A stretch of 64,000 nt of DNA from Anas platyrhynchos (lineage: Eukaryota; Chordata; Aves; Anseriformes; Anatidae), in the NCBI RefSeq assembly GCF_047663525.1, contig NC_092611.1:8159001-8223000 (forward strand). The letters are read 5' to 3'. Made by a program: the position numbers and the translations under genes. Shown here one piece after another: positions 25,201-37,264 of the stretch (position 1 is its first letter; each line of letters begins with the position of its first letter). Under the pieces are notes generated by a model, which saw only the letters and a program-made list of their open reading frames with translations, searched no databases and was not told where the DNA came from.

Positions 25201-28200
25201 TAAATTTCTGTTCAAACTGATGTGGGTCACCTAGACACAAGCAGAAGAGCATTGCAAATTGGCTGTGGGCACGGAGAAGGATTTTAAATTCCTTTCCAAT
25301 GTTTGTTTAGCACTGCGTGGGAGCAGGCTGCGTTTTCTTCAGAAAGCTAAAACTCTGACCTCCCAGTGCACGCAGCTGGGGCGCTGAATGCGTCAACAGC
25401 CAGCAAGCGGTCAGAGCACAATTTTCTCTGTTGCTTCCTCAACAAAAAAAAGTTCAGCAGTTTCCAGTGAATGTGAGCACTGCCGTGACCATACTAGCAC
25501 CAAGCAGCCACAGAGCATCAGAGCATGGCAAGCAAGGTCTGTGGAACAATAGCCGGGGGAGACACGCAGCTGCTGAGGCCATGGCTTTATTTTATTATTA
25601 TTATTTTTTTTAACGTCACCTCAGTAGCTATCAGGATACTTTTATAATAGCAGGATGCAGTGCCAATGGATACTCAGTGTGCCTGGCAGCATCCCAAGCA
25701 GGAGGCCAGTGTTCTAGCAGCAGCTGATATGCCAGTGGACAGGTAAGAAGGGCAGCTTTAGCTCAAGCAAATCTCCTATTTCAAAGAGCAGGAAGTCCCA
25801 ATTGCATGCACATGATATATACATTTCCTCTAACAGCATGCTTTTCTTCCTCTTGCTCTCACAGGATTATAAAACCAGCTCCTTGAGAAGTCACATCTGA
25901 CACTGATTTCAAAGCTGCACAACAGATCCCACGTAGTATAAGAGGATGGGTAATTATAAGCATTACTTTGCTGAAAAATTTGTGCTCTGAGGGTTACACT
26001 TTTTAGTAATGTAGTCCTGCACAAGTGAGAAGCTTGGAAAGACCAGCGCTTTGCTGGAATGCTTTCTGTCTAAAACACTTGAGCAATTTCACACAACATA
26101 AAGATTCATCTGTTTTTACTGAAGTACTCCACAACCCAAAGTCATCCCGCTACAGACTTTACAGAAGGAAGGCACCTCTTCCCCTTTCACACCTACCAGT
26201 AAACTCGATATCCACAAAGACTTTAATAAGTGCCTCAGCAAGATGGGCAGCATGCTGGTAAGAGCAGAATACTCGCTTGCGATGAAACACACTGGAGACG
26301 AGTGGATTTTGGACCTGATCTAAATGAGGCATCACGGCTTCCAGCACTTCTGCCAGCTTGGCTCGCAGATGAGGATTTTTCATTCTGCAAGAGAAAAAAA
26401 ATGCAAATTCAGCATGGCACGAGGGCCGCAGGGGGGACTTAACTGTAGTGAAAATGCTCCAGGAGCTGTGCCCATCCATAGAGGAGCAGCCAGCTGTTGC
26501 GAACTATTGTAAAACTGATGCTGGCATTGAGCTGCCCAGAGCCACAGGAAGAATGCAGGCAGTCAGCACCCGTAATTAAATCTCAGACAGAAAGGGGAAC
26601 AGGTACGGGAAATATCAAAGCTGTTGCTTCCATCCCTCACAGAACAGAATTCTGGCAGGGTGTACTGTTGGCAAGCCACGCTTGCTTGTCAGCTGTAGCT
26701 TCTCTGAGCAAACACGACTTGTCAGCCCGGCTTTGTACTTGTTGCCCAATGACTTGTTTCCTATTTATTCTGAAAGTCCAAAGTCCCTTGCCTGCTGAGC
26801 TTGCTTTCCAGTGCATGACAGGACACTGAGCAAGGTGAAGGCATAATTCTCTACTGCACCCGTGGGGCAGAAGCTGAACAGTCTGCCCAAGGTCAGGCTG
26901 TAGATTACTGCCAAGATGAACTACAATGAACTACAGGTGCTCTGCAGAAAAGCATAAAGGGCTTACAACTGGAGCTGTACGTACCTCTCCACATCACCCA
27001 TGAAAACAGTAACAAAGTGGAGGATGTGTTCCAGAGAATCGGCAGAAGTCTCCAAAATGTCATCAGCAAAGCGTCGCAGGAAAATGAAGAAGTCGCCCAA
27101 ATTATCTGCGAAGAATTCTGTGAACAGAGATTGTATATCAGTTCCTCCTTGTGCAGCTCACAGCCTGCTTTTTGGCCTTTCATGTATTTAGCTTACCTCC
27201 CTGATTCTGATTAAGTTTCTAGAACTAAGTAGTTGTATTAGAACACCGCGATCACAATGAATACTCAGCTTGATGAAACTTGTTATGCACTGGATTCACT
27301 TCACCTATCAGGGTGACACCCAGCAGCTATCTGTTGATGTTACGCCCTGCTCAAGTGCAGAGCGCTACTTAAGTCAGTTTAGATTCAGACCCTCACGTAC
27401 AGCAGCCACAAAGCAGCAGGAGAAGCAGTTTCACCTGGTACGTAGGCCAATGCACTGTTTTCCACCCCTGGCAATGGGAACGTCAGCTCTAGAGGCTCAG
27501 TCCCTTGGTTTCCTATTGCCAGCTGCACCAGAAGAACTGCCATGGACACCTGCAGATTCAGGCAGTTCTGCAGCATCTGTGGCTCTGTCATCGCTGTCTT
27601 TGTGGAGAGATAGATGGTCATCAGGCGTTCAAACTGCTCCCTGAGGCTGTCAGCAGCAGGGCTAGAACTCTGCTGAGCTTCTCGCCATGCTACTTGCAGG
27701 CGGTGAAGGCTTTGGTTTATCTTTACCATCTGGTCATGCAACCTAGAAAAAAAAAAAAAAGGTGAGGAAGACACCAGACAAGATGCAAATAAGTTTGGTA
27801 CGGACTGCCTAAGTGAAACACAAGTCACCACACACTGTGAGAGATGTTTTGTGCAGCTGCCACTGCGAGACTTCAAAACGTTGCCAGCTTGACCAGGTGT
27901 GCTGCTTCCCTCTCTGAGCAGCAGGGAGGCTGCAACGCAGCAAGTGTACTCTCAATTCAAACTATTTCCTGCAGATAATCCGCTTGGGGGCCAGCAGCAG
28001 GAAGCACTTGAAGAAAGGCAAGCCACCACTTGGGAGGATAAGGTATCCTCCTGAGGAGCCAAAGAAGTCTGTTACACAGCCTGGTAAACCAACAGCTCCC
28101 GTGAAACACTCTTCAGCAGAGCAGATAACGAGACTACGCAGCTGCAAACCTTGTTAGATTACCAAGGTCAGGGAGTGGGTAAGCCTTGGAGATGCCTGTG

Positions 28201-31200
28201 AGGTGACATTTTCAGTTTCCCAGCAACAAGCCACTTGCATAACTTTTTCATCTATTTCTATATTTAGATAATAAACCAGAAGGGGACTAGGCTCGGATCA
28301 GCAGTGACCTCATAGTATCCAGGCAACAATTTGCAGAAGACTAAGAAAAACAGTGCATTCTGGTGTCCAGAAAACTGTTTCCTGGAAACAGCCAGTTACC
28401 TTGCATTTCTGTTTCAATTAAAATGCATTTAGTGGGCCAGTTCAGACACTTCACAGTGGGCAGGTACTCTGCTACTCGGATGCTCTCTAGCAGATAAGCA
28501 AACGGACACAGGCCTGTTCTCTCAGAGAAGGTCTGAGAACTGACTGAGCCATGCCAATCCAGCACGGAGCTGAGCTGTTAAGACACTATAAATAACATGG
28601 ACTCCTGTCAGCTTTGACTGAACACAAGCGAACAGAATTTCTTCACAGAATTAGTCAGCCCGACGCTCAATGGTCACTCGAAACATACTGTGAAAGGCAT
28701 TCGGCAACTCAAGTGTCTCACTCTAAGTTTTGAGTATTTAGTAAAAATTTATGTAACCATACACCGATACAAAACAGTGCTGGGAGCAATCATTTAGCTA
28801 CAGCTTTAACATCCACAGTCTTTCTGAATATCAGATACTATTCTTGCAAAGTGCATGCCTTGGTAGCACATCTAACACCTTCTCAGAGATCAGCTCTTTA
28901 AGAACACTGATACAGCTGCAGAACCATTACCTGTGAAATCCTAAGTGAAGGGTGTATTGTGTTAGGACCAGGTTTTCTGTCACCAGATTGTAGCTGTTTG
29001 CAAACTCTGGCTCTTGCTCAGTCACAGCAGGTATCAAACACGTCTCTTTCTCTAAACCTAGAATTAAAAACATCTCTGCATTAAGTCCTACCCAGAAGCA
29101 TTGGTAAGGAAAGAGTGCTGAAGATGGCTCCCACTGATAAAATGAAATGACTGCGGGTGATGCTGGGCAATGTTTTATTTGTATTCAGTTCTTCCTTTGC
29201 TCCCCTGTAGTGCTCCATTTCTCTATCCCTTTACTGGTGTACAGCAAGGGTGCACTGCTGGGAGAGGTAGGGAACTGCAGAGATCCCCTGTCTAATTCAC
29301 TTACTCCCACAGGTTTTGGGCATACCTTTCATATGTACATTCTTACTCCTCCTCTCCTCTTCATTCAGCTCCTTTAGGGCACAGTAAGTAGGATTAAAGG
29401 TTAGCAGCTTAGGAGATTTTGGTTTGCAGAAGGGCTGACACAGCTTCAGGAGTGCAGCTCCCAAATTCAGGAAGAAGGCATCTGAGGCATACATCTGGAA
29501 GAAGATCTCTGGCATCTGATTAGCCCAAATTTTGGTACGGCCTGCATTAGCATGGAGACAGTTTCCCAGCCAGGACAAAATCCTGTGCTTTGTTTCTGGA
29601 GACAACTGTAACAGGTTCTTGAGCATCTGGTAGATCTTCTCGTGGAATTGGGCCATAAACTGTTAGAGGAAACAGAGCATGTTTGAAGGAGTCATTGTTA
29701 GAAAGGCATCTTTTGCCTGTCCTGTCCTTAATGCTGGAGCTATCTCAGGTCCAGACTGCATCCTACTCTTGAAAGGCAGGATTTTCAAATAAAAATTTTT
29801 TAAGTTTTTTTTTCCAAAGTCATGACACCTGAGACAAACTCCTGCACCTGAGCATCCTTCCCTGTAGAACAAGAACTGTGTTTATGTTCTGATTTTTGAT
29901 GCTTTGCTCTATCTTCTGAAATAATCTTTAAGATCCCCCAAGCGCTGCTGATCTCAGGAGGGAAGCTAATTTCAAATACAGAGTGAGTGTTGCCTGTCAT
30001 TTTATCTGCTAGTGAGTCTGTGTTTTAATTACAGGACAGGAACTGAAAAACAATTCACAGTGCTTACAATATTTAAGTCAGATTATCTCCACATACCGTC
30101 TTAAGCTATGGTACTGGTATCTGTTCTAAAAGCACCCTACCATCTTCCCAAAAATCAGAAAACTACTTTGGTAACAGATGACTCACTCTTAAGCAGCAGA
30201 AACATGAGATCAATACCAAGACTGCGGTTACAACCTGAGTAAGCACGCAAAGCTATTTACGTTTTACAGATGGAGAATCTAAAATCCAAAGCAGTTCTGT
30301 GACTTGCTTAGCCACCAAGACATGCTATCAAAGACCAAAAGAACTCAGCACCAATATCAAGGCTTTTCACTTCAACCCGCAAGCCCAGAGACTAATAAAA
30401 TACATTGGGAAGCAGCAGTATTACACTTCAGCCCCACCTGATGGATGTTGGATTCCTGCACCTTGATCTCTTGTGGACTGGATCGGGATGGATTCAAGAA
30501 GTAGCCGTGATTCTCTACTACACCAGGAGTCTTTAGCAAACAGGAGATATTTAAAATGACGCCTAACAAAGTCTTCTGATACATCTGTCCATTGTTAGGA
30601 TCCTTGGGCTGAATATAGCCTGCAAATACCTAGGGAACAGATGAAGATGCTGACATTTTTATAAAATTCCACTAAAAAAACTATGGGTTTAGGCCAACCA
30701 ATCAGAAACTAAGAGGACTAAGGGTACACGCAAGTTGTTACACTACACTTTTGGTTTGAACCCAACAGGTTAGATCATCTAAATGCACCCCTGTAAGCAG
30801 AAGCTGAGAGTGACCAAGTAGATCATCTTGGGTACACTTGGATAAGTCATCAGCCATAGAGCAGAATGTTACATTAGAAGTGTTTCTTTGCATAACTACC
30901 ATCTACCACCCTGTACTCACATGCAAACTGTGATTTCACTTCTACCTCTTGTCTTTGAGCGATGCTAGAGAAGCATTCACTGAACACTGCTAGGATTATA
31001 CTATTGCAACCCGTGGGGTTTCTGCATAAGACACAGAAGTTCCTAGCTCTTCGTAAGGCTAGGACACGTACCTTGGCTATATCTTTCTGCTTTGTGAAGT
31101 AGAGGAGCATATCCAGGTAGGTGTAGAGCAGGATCTGACAAAGGTCCAGGTCCTTGATCCTGCCCAGTAAAATATCGAAGACTGGAATCATGACTTCCCC

Positions 31201-34106
31201 AAATGTCCGCACTTCCTCATCCATTGTTAAGGCTTCTATGACCTCCTCGAGAAACTCAGTCATGTCTTCAAAATCTAGCAAGGGATACAAGACCATTACA
31301 GACAACAGATCCTCAGTGCAGCCAGAGCTCAAGAGCATGCACACCCTGCTACCTAAGCACAGCTCTCCCTTTCACCTTCATTTTAACAACGGAGGGAGCC
31401 AAAGCTTCACTTAAGCCACAATATTCGTTCCTCAGGCTTTACCTACGTTAAGATGTCCTTGGCTTGCTTAGAGACAAGAACTCAGTCTCTTTTACAGCCA
31501 CTTCTTCAGTGGAGAGAGGAGAGCTCACTACCAACCAAATTGCAAAGTGCAAACACTCAGAGGGCTGAATGCACTTAGAGAAAAACACAGCTAGAACAAA
31601 TTAAGAAGCCTTACAACACTAATGGAAACCCTACAGCACTAAGCCATCATCAAGTTTAGTCATACTTACGTGCCCCTCTCAGTGCCTCCAGCATCAGGTC
31701 CACCAGCTGCTCATACACATTCTGGTTGACATAAATCTCTGGGGTAAGGAGAACAGTGTGAGCATTTGACACAGTCAGATTTCGGCAGCGCACAGCAAAG
31801 GGCAGCAAGTTCTCTGGAACCTTGGTTATCTGCACAGAAACGACAAGATGGATCTGGGATCGTGTACCCACTTCTCACCATTAAAACGTGTCTGGATAAC
31901 GAAGTTATCTCCTCTCTCAGAAACTTCCACCCACCTCTTCTCTTGCCCTCTGGAAACAGGCATAGAGGTAGCGTAGAATTTGTTTCTCCCCCGCGTCCCG
32001 ATCTGCAGAGAGGTTCTGTGTGCTGGCAGAGGTCATGTAAATCAGGTGGTTTCCAGGCTCCTGCAGCAGCAAGCGGGTGAACAGTGCCTAGACGCAAGCA
32101 AAAATAGGTTGAAACAGTCCCAGGAGAGAGAAGAAAAAACACTTAAAATAAATCCCTTATCATCTTAGGCTAAACTATTTCTGCCCAGAAGAGCTCTCTG
32201 TAACTATTAAGTAAGAGTACCAGCCTGAGAATCCTCAGACTCGCTTAAGTGCTAAAGTAACAATTTCTCCAATCACTTTCAAGGGCGGTGGCAGTTCTAA
32301 GGGAACTCTCACTAGCAGCTCCATGCTCTGCTTTGGCAGACAGCCTTCACTCAGAATGCACTGTGTACACTTTGCGAGGAAAGATACCTAATTGCTGTTC
32401 CCAAAGTAAAGAGAAGATCTAAAGGCCTCATCGTGCTGATTACTGGGAAGTTGTCAACTGTCAGGATAACTACACAAACGTATTTTTGTTTGTTTTTAAA
32501 AACAGAATGCACATAAAAGACTCTCCTTTCCTGTCGCCATTGCTGTAAGACATCCTGTCTCAAACAGAAAACACTCAAAATCCTAGTTGTGAGTGGGGAG
32601 TTCAAAGAGTTCCATCAGGAGCTATCAGCACATCACTCACAGCTACACCATTTCTGTCTGGACAGCCATCAGTCTGTGTGAGAAGTGAGACATGCAGCAA
32701 CCGTACCTGCTCGATGTTTTCCATGTCCAGCCAGTCCTGGTCATCCAGATCTGCAGCCATTTCTTCCAAATACACACAGCGAGCTGGAATCCCATTTCCA
32801 CTTTTCATGCTGGGATCACCTGAGGAAAACACAATCTATTGTCCCAAAGCTGACAGAAAACATAGCTGCAAGCAGTGAAACCTACAGTGAAACCTGCCAC
32901 CAGCTACTGCAGGGAAGCCCTGCCCCTCTCCCACCATTCCCACCCAGTTTTGTGTAGACCTGACAAGCTTCTGCGAGGGTTCTCACACCTCTGCTCAAAG
33001 CACGGTGCACTCGGGAACTCATCAAGACAGCCCTTCTGCGAGTACACAAGTCATGCTGCACACTATTAAAAGTCACACTCTTACATTAATATCACAAGTA
33101 AAAAACAGTTTGGGGCTACTATGAGAGCCTAAGCTCCCACGGAGTTTCCTTGTTCACGTCCTTGCCCTGAGGGGCTGCACTTTGCATAAAAAGCAGAAGC
33201 TTCTCAGCATGCTGCTGCCAGCGGGGCCACCCTGAGCCAGCTCAGAAATGCCGGGTGCTGCCTCTGCTGGCCCCATGCAGCTGAAGGCGCTCACAAGCGC
33301 TGGCTCTCAAAAGTGTTTTTAGGAGACAGAGGCAGAAACAGTCTCTCAGCAGCTGTGTAACACTGCCTCCTCTGATCCTTACAAGTCAAAAGCAAACACA
33401 GGAACCCTGCTCAAGGCTTTGGGCACACGAGATAACCAGCTGCACACTTCCAGGCCAGATGCTCTCCACCCAGCGTTTCTCCCAGGCTGCTCCCCACCAG
33501 CACAGGCACAGCACAGAGCTCCTCAGGGCCCCGCAGGTGCCTTCACCAAGCAAACCACGGCAGCGACACCAGCCACGTAGAGCCGAGCCACCCACCACGA
33601 GCACTCACTGTTATCGAGGGTGATGAGGAAGATCCTCTGGATCATGTGGTTGATGTTGAGCTGCTCGCACAGCTCCCGCTGTGAGCGGAACGAGCGGCTG
33701 ATCTCCGCCACCGAGTAGTCGCAGTCATCCAGGCTCTCAGAGACGCTGTTGTCGGAGTCATCCTGGCTGGCCGAGGTCTCCTCACCTGCGGGACCGAGCA
33801 CGGCAGCTGCCCACCGGGCTGCACCCCCCGCACACCCCCCAAGAGCTCCAGAACCGCCACCGAGCGCCAGAACAGCCCCGTCCACACCGGCGGCCGCTGT
33901 GGCCCCGTCAAGGCCCCGCAGCCCCCCAACAGGCCCTGCCCGGGCCCCCCCCGTCCCCAATCCCAATCCCGGTCCCGTTCCCGACCTGCCAGCGGCCTCG
34001 GCTGCTGCTTCTGTCCGGCTGCGAACTGCCTGGCGTCGGCCAGCGAGCTGAAGAGGGCGGCGAAGGGGTTGGCGGAGATGCTGTTGTTGTTCTCCCGGTC
34101 CGTCAT
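21497..34106 (-). CDS. UBE4A: Ubiquitination factor E4A (U-box E3/E4 ligase)
   Basis: UBE4A extends ubiquitin chains with an E2 enzyme, through a C-terminal U-box. Nineteen coding exons on the minus strand: 34106-33986, 33785-33609, 32819-32707, 32087-31935, 31829-31670, 31274-31072, 30629-30438, 29659-29326, 29057-28931, 27742-27435, 27117-26985, 26384-26197, 25230-25130, 25013-24900, 24012-23838, 23698-23518, 22923-22776, 22252-22095, 21635-21497. They sum to 3,225 bases (1,074 residues; human 1,066). Every intron is GT-AG and every phase fits. The start [19 protein letters not shown] matches human. The acidic/serine block [15 protein letters not shown] is kept, and the middle forms the Ufd2-type core (for example [14 protein letters not shown] and [18 protein letters not shown]). 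The introns hold no other gene that I can see. Confidence 0.97.
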
Positions 34107-34345
34107 GGCCGGGCCGAGCCGGGCCGAGCCGGGCCCGGGGCCGCCGCCGCTGCCGCCTCAGCGCCCGCCGCGCCTCAGCGCCTGACGGCATCAGGGGGCG
34201 CGGGGGAGGGGGCTGGAAGGGGGGGGGGGGGCTGCAGCGCCCCCTGGCGGGCGGGAGGGCAACTGCAGGCACCGTGTGTGTGGTGGGGGGCGTGGCCGAT
34301 TGGATTAATATTTGCATATTAATCACGTCATTTGCATAAGTTAAT
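34107..34345 (-). promoter_or_regulatory. UBE4A: UBE4A promoter with two octamers, CRE-like site and CCAAT box
   Basis: On the minus strand, reading toward UBE4A, the order is octamer ATGCAAAT (34337-34330), an abutting ATF/CRE-like TGACGTG (34330-34324), a second ATGCAAAT (34317-34310), CCAAT (34303-34299) and a CACGCCCCC Sp/KLF-type box (34294-34286). A GC-rich block follows up to the start codon. The second octamer sits inside a perfect 9-base inverted repeat with a 4-base centre (34303-34324). These are strong motif matches, but promoter activity is inferred. Confidence 0.6.
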
Positions 34346-34386
34346 AAACACGCTCTGCACAACCCCCCTGGGCTGTCTCTTCCTCA

Positions 34387-34400
34387 TTTATTTATTTATT
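34387..34400 (-). terminator. Tandem polyadenylation signals of the Kir3-like gene
   Basis: Three overlapping AATAAA hexamers on the minus strand (34400-34395, 34396-34391, 34392-34387) lie about 135-150 bases after the channel stop codon. Cleavage would fall only tens of bases from the UBE4A promoter motifs. Confidence 0.65.
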
Positions 34401-34533
34401 GATTGATTGATTGATTTGTCTGTCTGTTTATGTGATGTGCTCCCTGTGGTGCCCACACACAGATCCATGGGGGGCTCCCCGCTGCTGGCCCCGTTACTGC
34501 AGCCCCCCCAGCCCCACAGCCCCCGGGGGTCAC

Positions 34534-36701
34534 TCAGAGGGGTGCTGGGGTCCAGCCCAGGCTGGGAACAGGCACGGGTACAGGTACGGGCACGTTCACG
34601 TCACGGCCCCGGCGCTGCAGCTCCGCCATCTCCTGCATCTCCTTGGCGCTGGCCGCCGGGGTCTGCACCTCGAAGGTGAGCTCGAAGCGGCTGTAGTCCA
34701 CGCGGAAGGCGCCCTTCTCCAGCCACATGCAGGGCTCGAAGCGGTACCCCCACAGGATCTCATCCTCGGTGTAGGAGGTGCGGGCCTGGCACGTCATCCC
34801 TGCAAGGGAACATCCCAGGGGAGGCTCGGATGTGCCCCTGAGGGCTGCAACACCGCAGGATGCACGTCCCTACACCCACACCCTCAGCGATGTCCTCACA
34901 GTGAAGCAAGATGGGGACAGCAGGGCCCAGGCCCTCCAGAAGTACCCGGAGATGGGCTCCTGCAGCCCCCCGTGGTCCCCACCCCTTGTACCCGCTTCCC
35001 CCTGAGCTCTGCCTGTGGCACCGGGCACCAGGCCGGCATCCCGACAGCAGCCAGCTTGTGTGGGGCTGGATGGAACCACCCCAAGCCCTGTCACTCACCT
35101 GTGGCCTCCACGATGCCCTCGAGGATGATGATGATCTCAAACTGCTCCCTCCTCAGCGACTCCGCCGACATGTCCCAGAAGGGGCTGCGCTGGTTGATAA
35201 CGTGGCAGATGATCTGAGGCTCCACCAGGAACAGCCTGTCCTCCCCGGTGTCGTAGCCCAGGTTCAGCTCCGACTGCTCCAAGGGGATGAACTCCCCTTC
35301 TTTGGTCTGCCTGGATTTGATCAGTTTGGCTCTTATTTTTGCATCCACCATGTGGCTCTCCCGCAGGTCCCCGATGCGGAACATCAGGCAGAGCTTCTCG
35401 TCTCGGTGGGAGATGACGCAGTTTTTGCTGAAGATTAAGGTCTGGGCACGCTTCTTGGGCCTGGAGATCTTGACGAACATGCATCCCACCATCAGGGCAT
35501 CGATCATGGACCCAATGATGGACTGTGCCATCAGCAGGATGACGCCCTCGGCACAGTTGGCTGTCACGATCCTGGAGCCGTAGCCAATGGTCCTCTGACT
35601 TTCCACAGAGAAGAGTAAGGCAGATATGAAATTGTCCACGTTCTCGATGCATGCCTTCCACTCTGGATCGCCGATGTGGTCGATGTCGCCCCTCAGCCAC
35701 GCGTCGAAGAAATAGATGGTGCCAAAGGCAACCCAGGTGACAATATAGCACATCATGAACACGAAGAGGAACCAGCGGTACTTGAGGTCCACGATAGTGG
35801 TGAAAATGTCTGAGAGGAACCTCTTCTTCTCCTGGATGTTGCCCAGGTTCACCTGGCACTTGCCTACTTTGGTGACGTAGCGCTGCCTCTGCTGCTTGCT
35901 TGCCAGGCCAAGCGGCCGCTCGTCCTCCATCAGCTTGCAGCGCCGCGTCTGCAGCCTCTCCGCAGAGGGGATGGAGACGATGCTCCGGGTGGGCGTTTTG
36001 CTCTGCATGGGGCTGGGGATGGTGGGCACGCTGCGTGTGTGCCGCGGGTACCAGCGGGAGGAGACATCCCGTGGCACGGGCAGCGGGTCCTGGCGCGACG
36101 TGCGGCGGTGCTTGGGCAGGTCAATGGTGCTGATGGAGATGCTGGGCCAGCGCCCGATGGGTACCATGTCCTCTGAGTCTGCTCGTCTCTGAAGCAGAGC
36201 CGGCTCGCCAGGGATATCAGTGCTGTAGGGCGGGTGGAGATCGTTTGGGACTAGGACCCTTTTCTCAGCAGCGTTGGTGGCCTCTTGCTGGTGGCCGTCA
36301 TCCGCCAGGAGCGCAGGGGTGGCTGGGCCTTCGGGCTGCAAGGGGAAAGGGGCCAGTCCGTGTTAAATCACCCTCTTCATCCTCTACGCTCCAGGCACTG
36401 AACCTCACGTGCCTGGGATCCTCTGCACCACACGCAGGACAGCGGGGACCTGCAGGCTGCGGGTGCTTTGCAGCCCTACCTTCTGGGGGAAGGTGCCGTA
36501 GCGGCTGGTGTCGGTGGGTGGCCGCGGCAGGTAGGCCAGCATGTGCCTGGCCGTGGGTGCCTGTGCGGGTGGGATGGAGTTCCTGCGGCCCCGGGACTCC
36601 TCACGGAGCAGCCAGCAGCCACCCACACCGTTGTGGGTGCAGAGGCTGCGCTCCCACTGCGGCTCCGTACCGCTGCCGGTGGCGGTCAGCACGGCAGCCA
36701 T
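34534..36701 (-). CDS. Inward-rectifier K+ channel, Kir3 (GIRK)-like, with long N-terminus
   Basis: Three coding exons on the minus strand, 36701-36480, 36335-35099 and 34799-34534, give one frame of 574 residues with GT-AG introns. The Kir core begins near residue 224 ([11 protein letters not shown]). TM1 is about 259-284, the filter TIGYG is 323-327, TM2 is about 336-362, and D353 is at the rectification-controller position. PKKR (367-370) is the PIP2-binding block. The cytoplasmic half looks like GIRK1 ([24 protein letters not shown]), while S317 matches the homomer-competent serine of GIRK4 rather than the GIRK1 phenylalanine. Oddities are R322 before the filter, S328 after it, about 170 extra N-terminal residues rich in Ser/Pro/Arg, and a Val-Pro tail (556-565). 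It is not KCNJ1, 3, 5, 6 or 9 as I know them. It may be a GIRK paralogue missing from mammals. The start codon is the least certain part. Confidence 0.88.
34563..34595. repeat. Short tandem repeat coding for Val-Pro
   Basis: An imperfect 6-base repeat (units like GGTACA, GGTACG, GGCACG) inside the last channel exon encodes about five Val-Pro pairs close to the C-terminus. Confidence 0.6.
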
Positions 36702-37264
36702 GGCACAGGGCGCTGCGGGAACAGAAGGGCAGCGTCAGGTTGGGTGTGGGGTGCACGGGCAGCAGGCTGGGCGGGGGGGGCAAAATTTGGGGTTAAACAC
36801 CGGTGCGTCCTGCCATCCCGCCAGCAGCCTCCCAGGGCTGTAGCAGGTGAGGGATGTTCACGCGGTCACCACGAGGGGACAGCCCCATGCAGGGCTGGTG
36901 GCGTGGCACAAACCCTGCAGGCTGCAGCCCGTGAGCCCCCTGCCTGCAAAGAGCTCCAGGGAACTCCCAGAGGAAGCAGGTCATTAATCCCGGTCCTGCC
37001 TGCACCGTAATCCTGTTAGCTGCATTTCCGCAGCGGCTTCGGCACGGTCCTGCTGCCACTGAGCTGCGGGTGCTCGGCTGCGGTGGGGATGCCCCAATCT
37101 GTGTGGGTATCCTGCAGCTGGCAGCGTGGCACGGCTGCTGCGTGCTTGCACCGCGGTGCCTTACGCTCAGGGCAGCTGCTGTGGCTGGAAGAGCATCGAG
37201 CACACCCCAAGGGCTGCTGCTGGGGGCCCAGGCCCTGGGAACCCCCATCTCCTGCTGATGCCCC

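Noticed and set aside
34534-36701. Calling the channel KCNJ5 or KCNJ3
   Set aside because: Cytoplasmic strings resemble GIRK1, but the N-terminus, TM1, pore and C-terminus differ. KCNJ5 as remembered starts MAGDSRNAM and has ETETTIGYGFR in the pore, which does not match.
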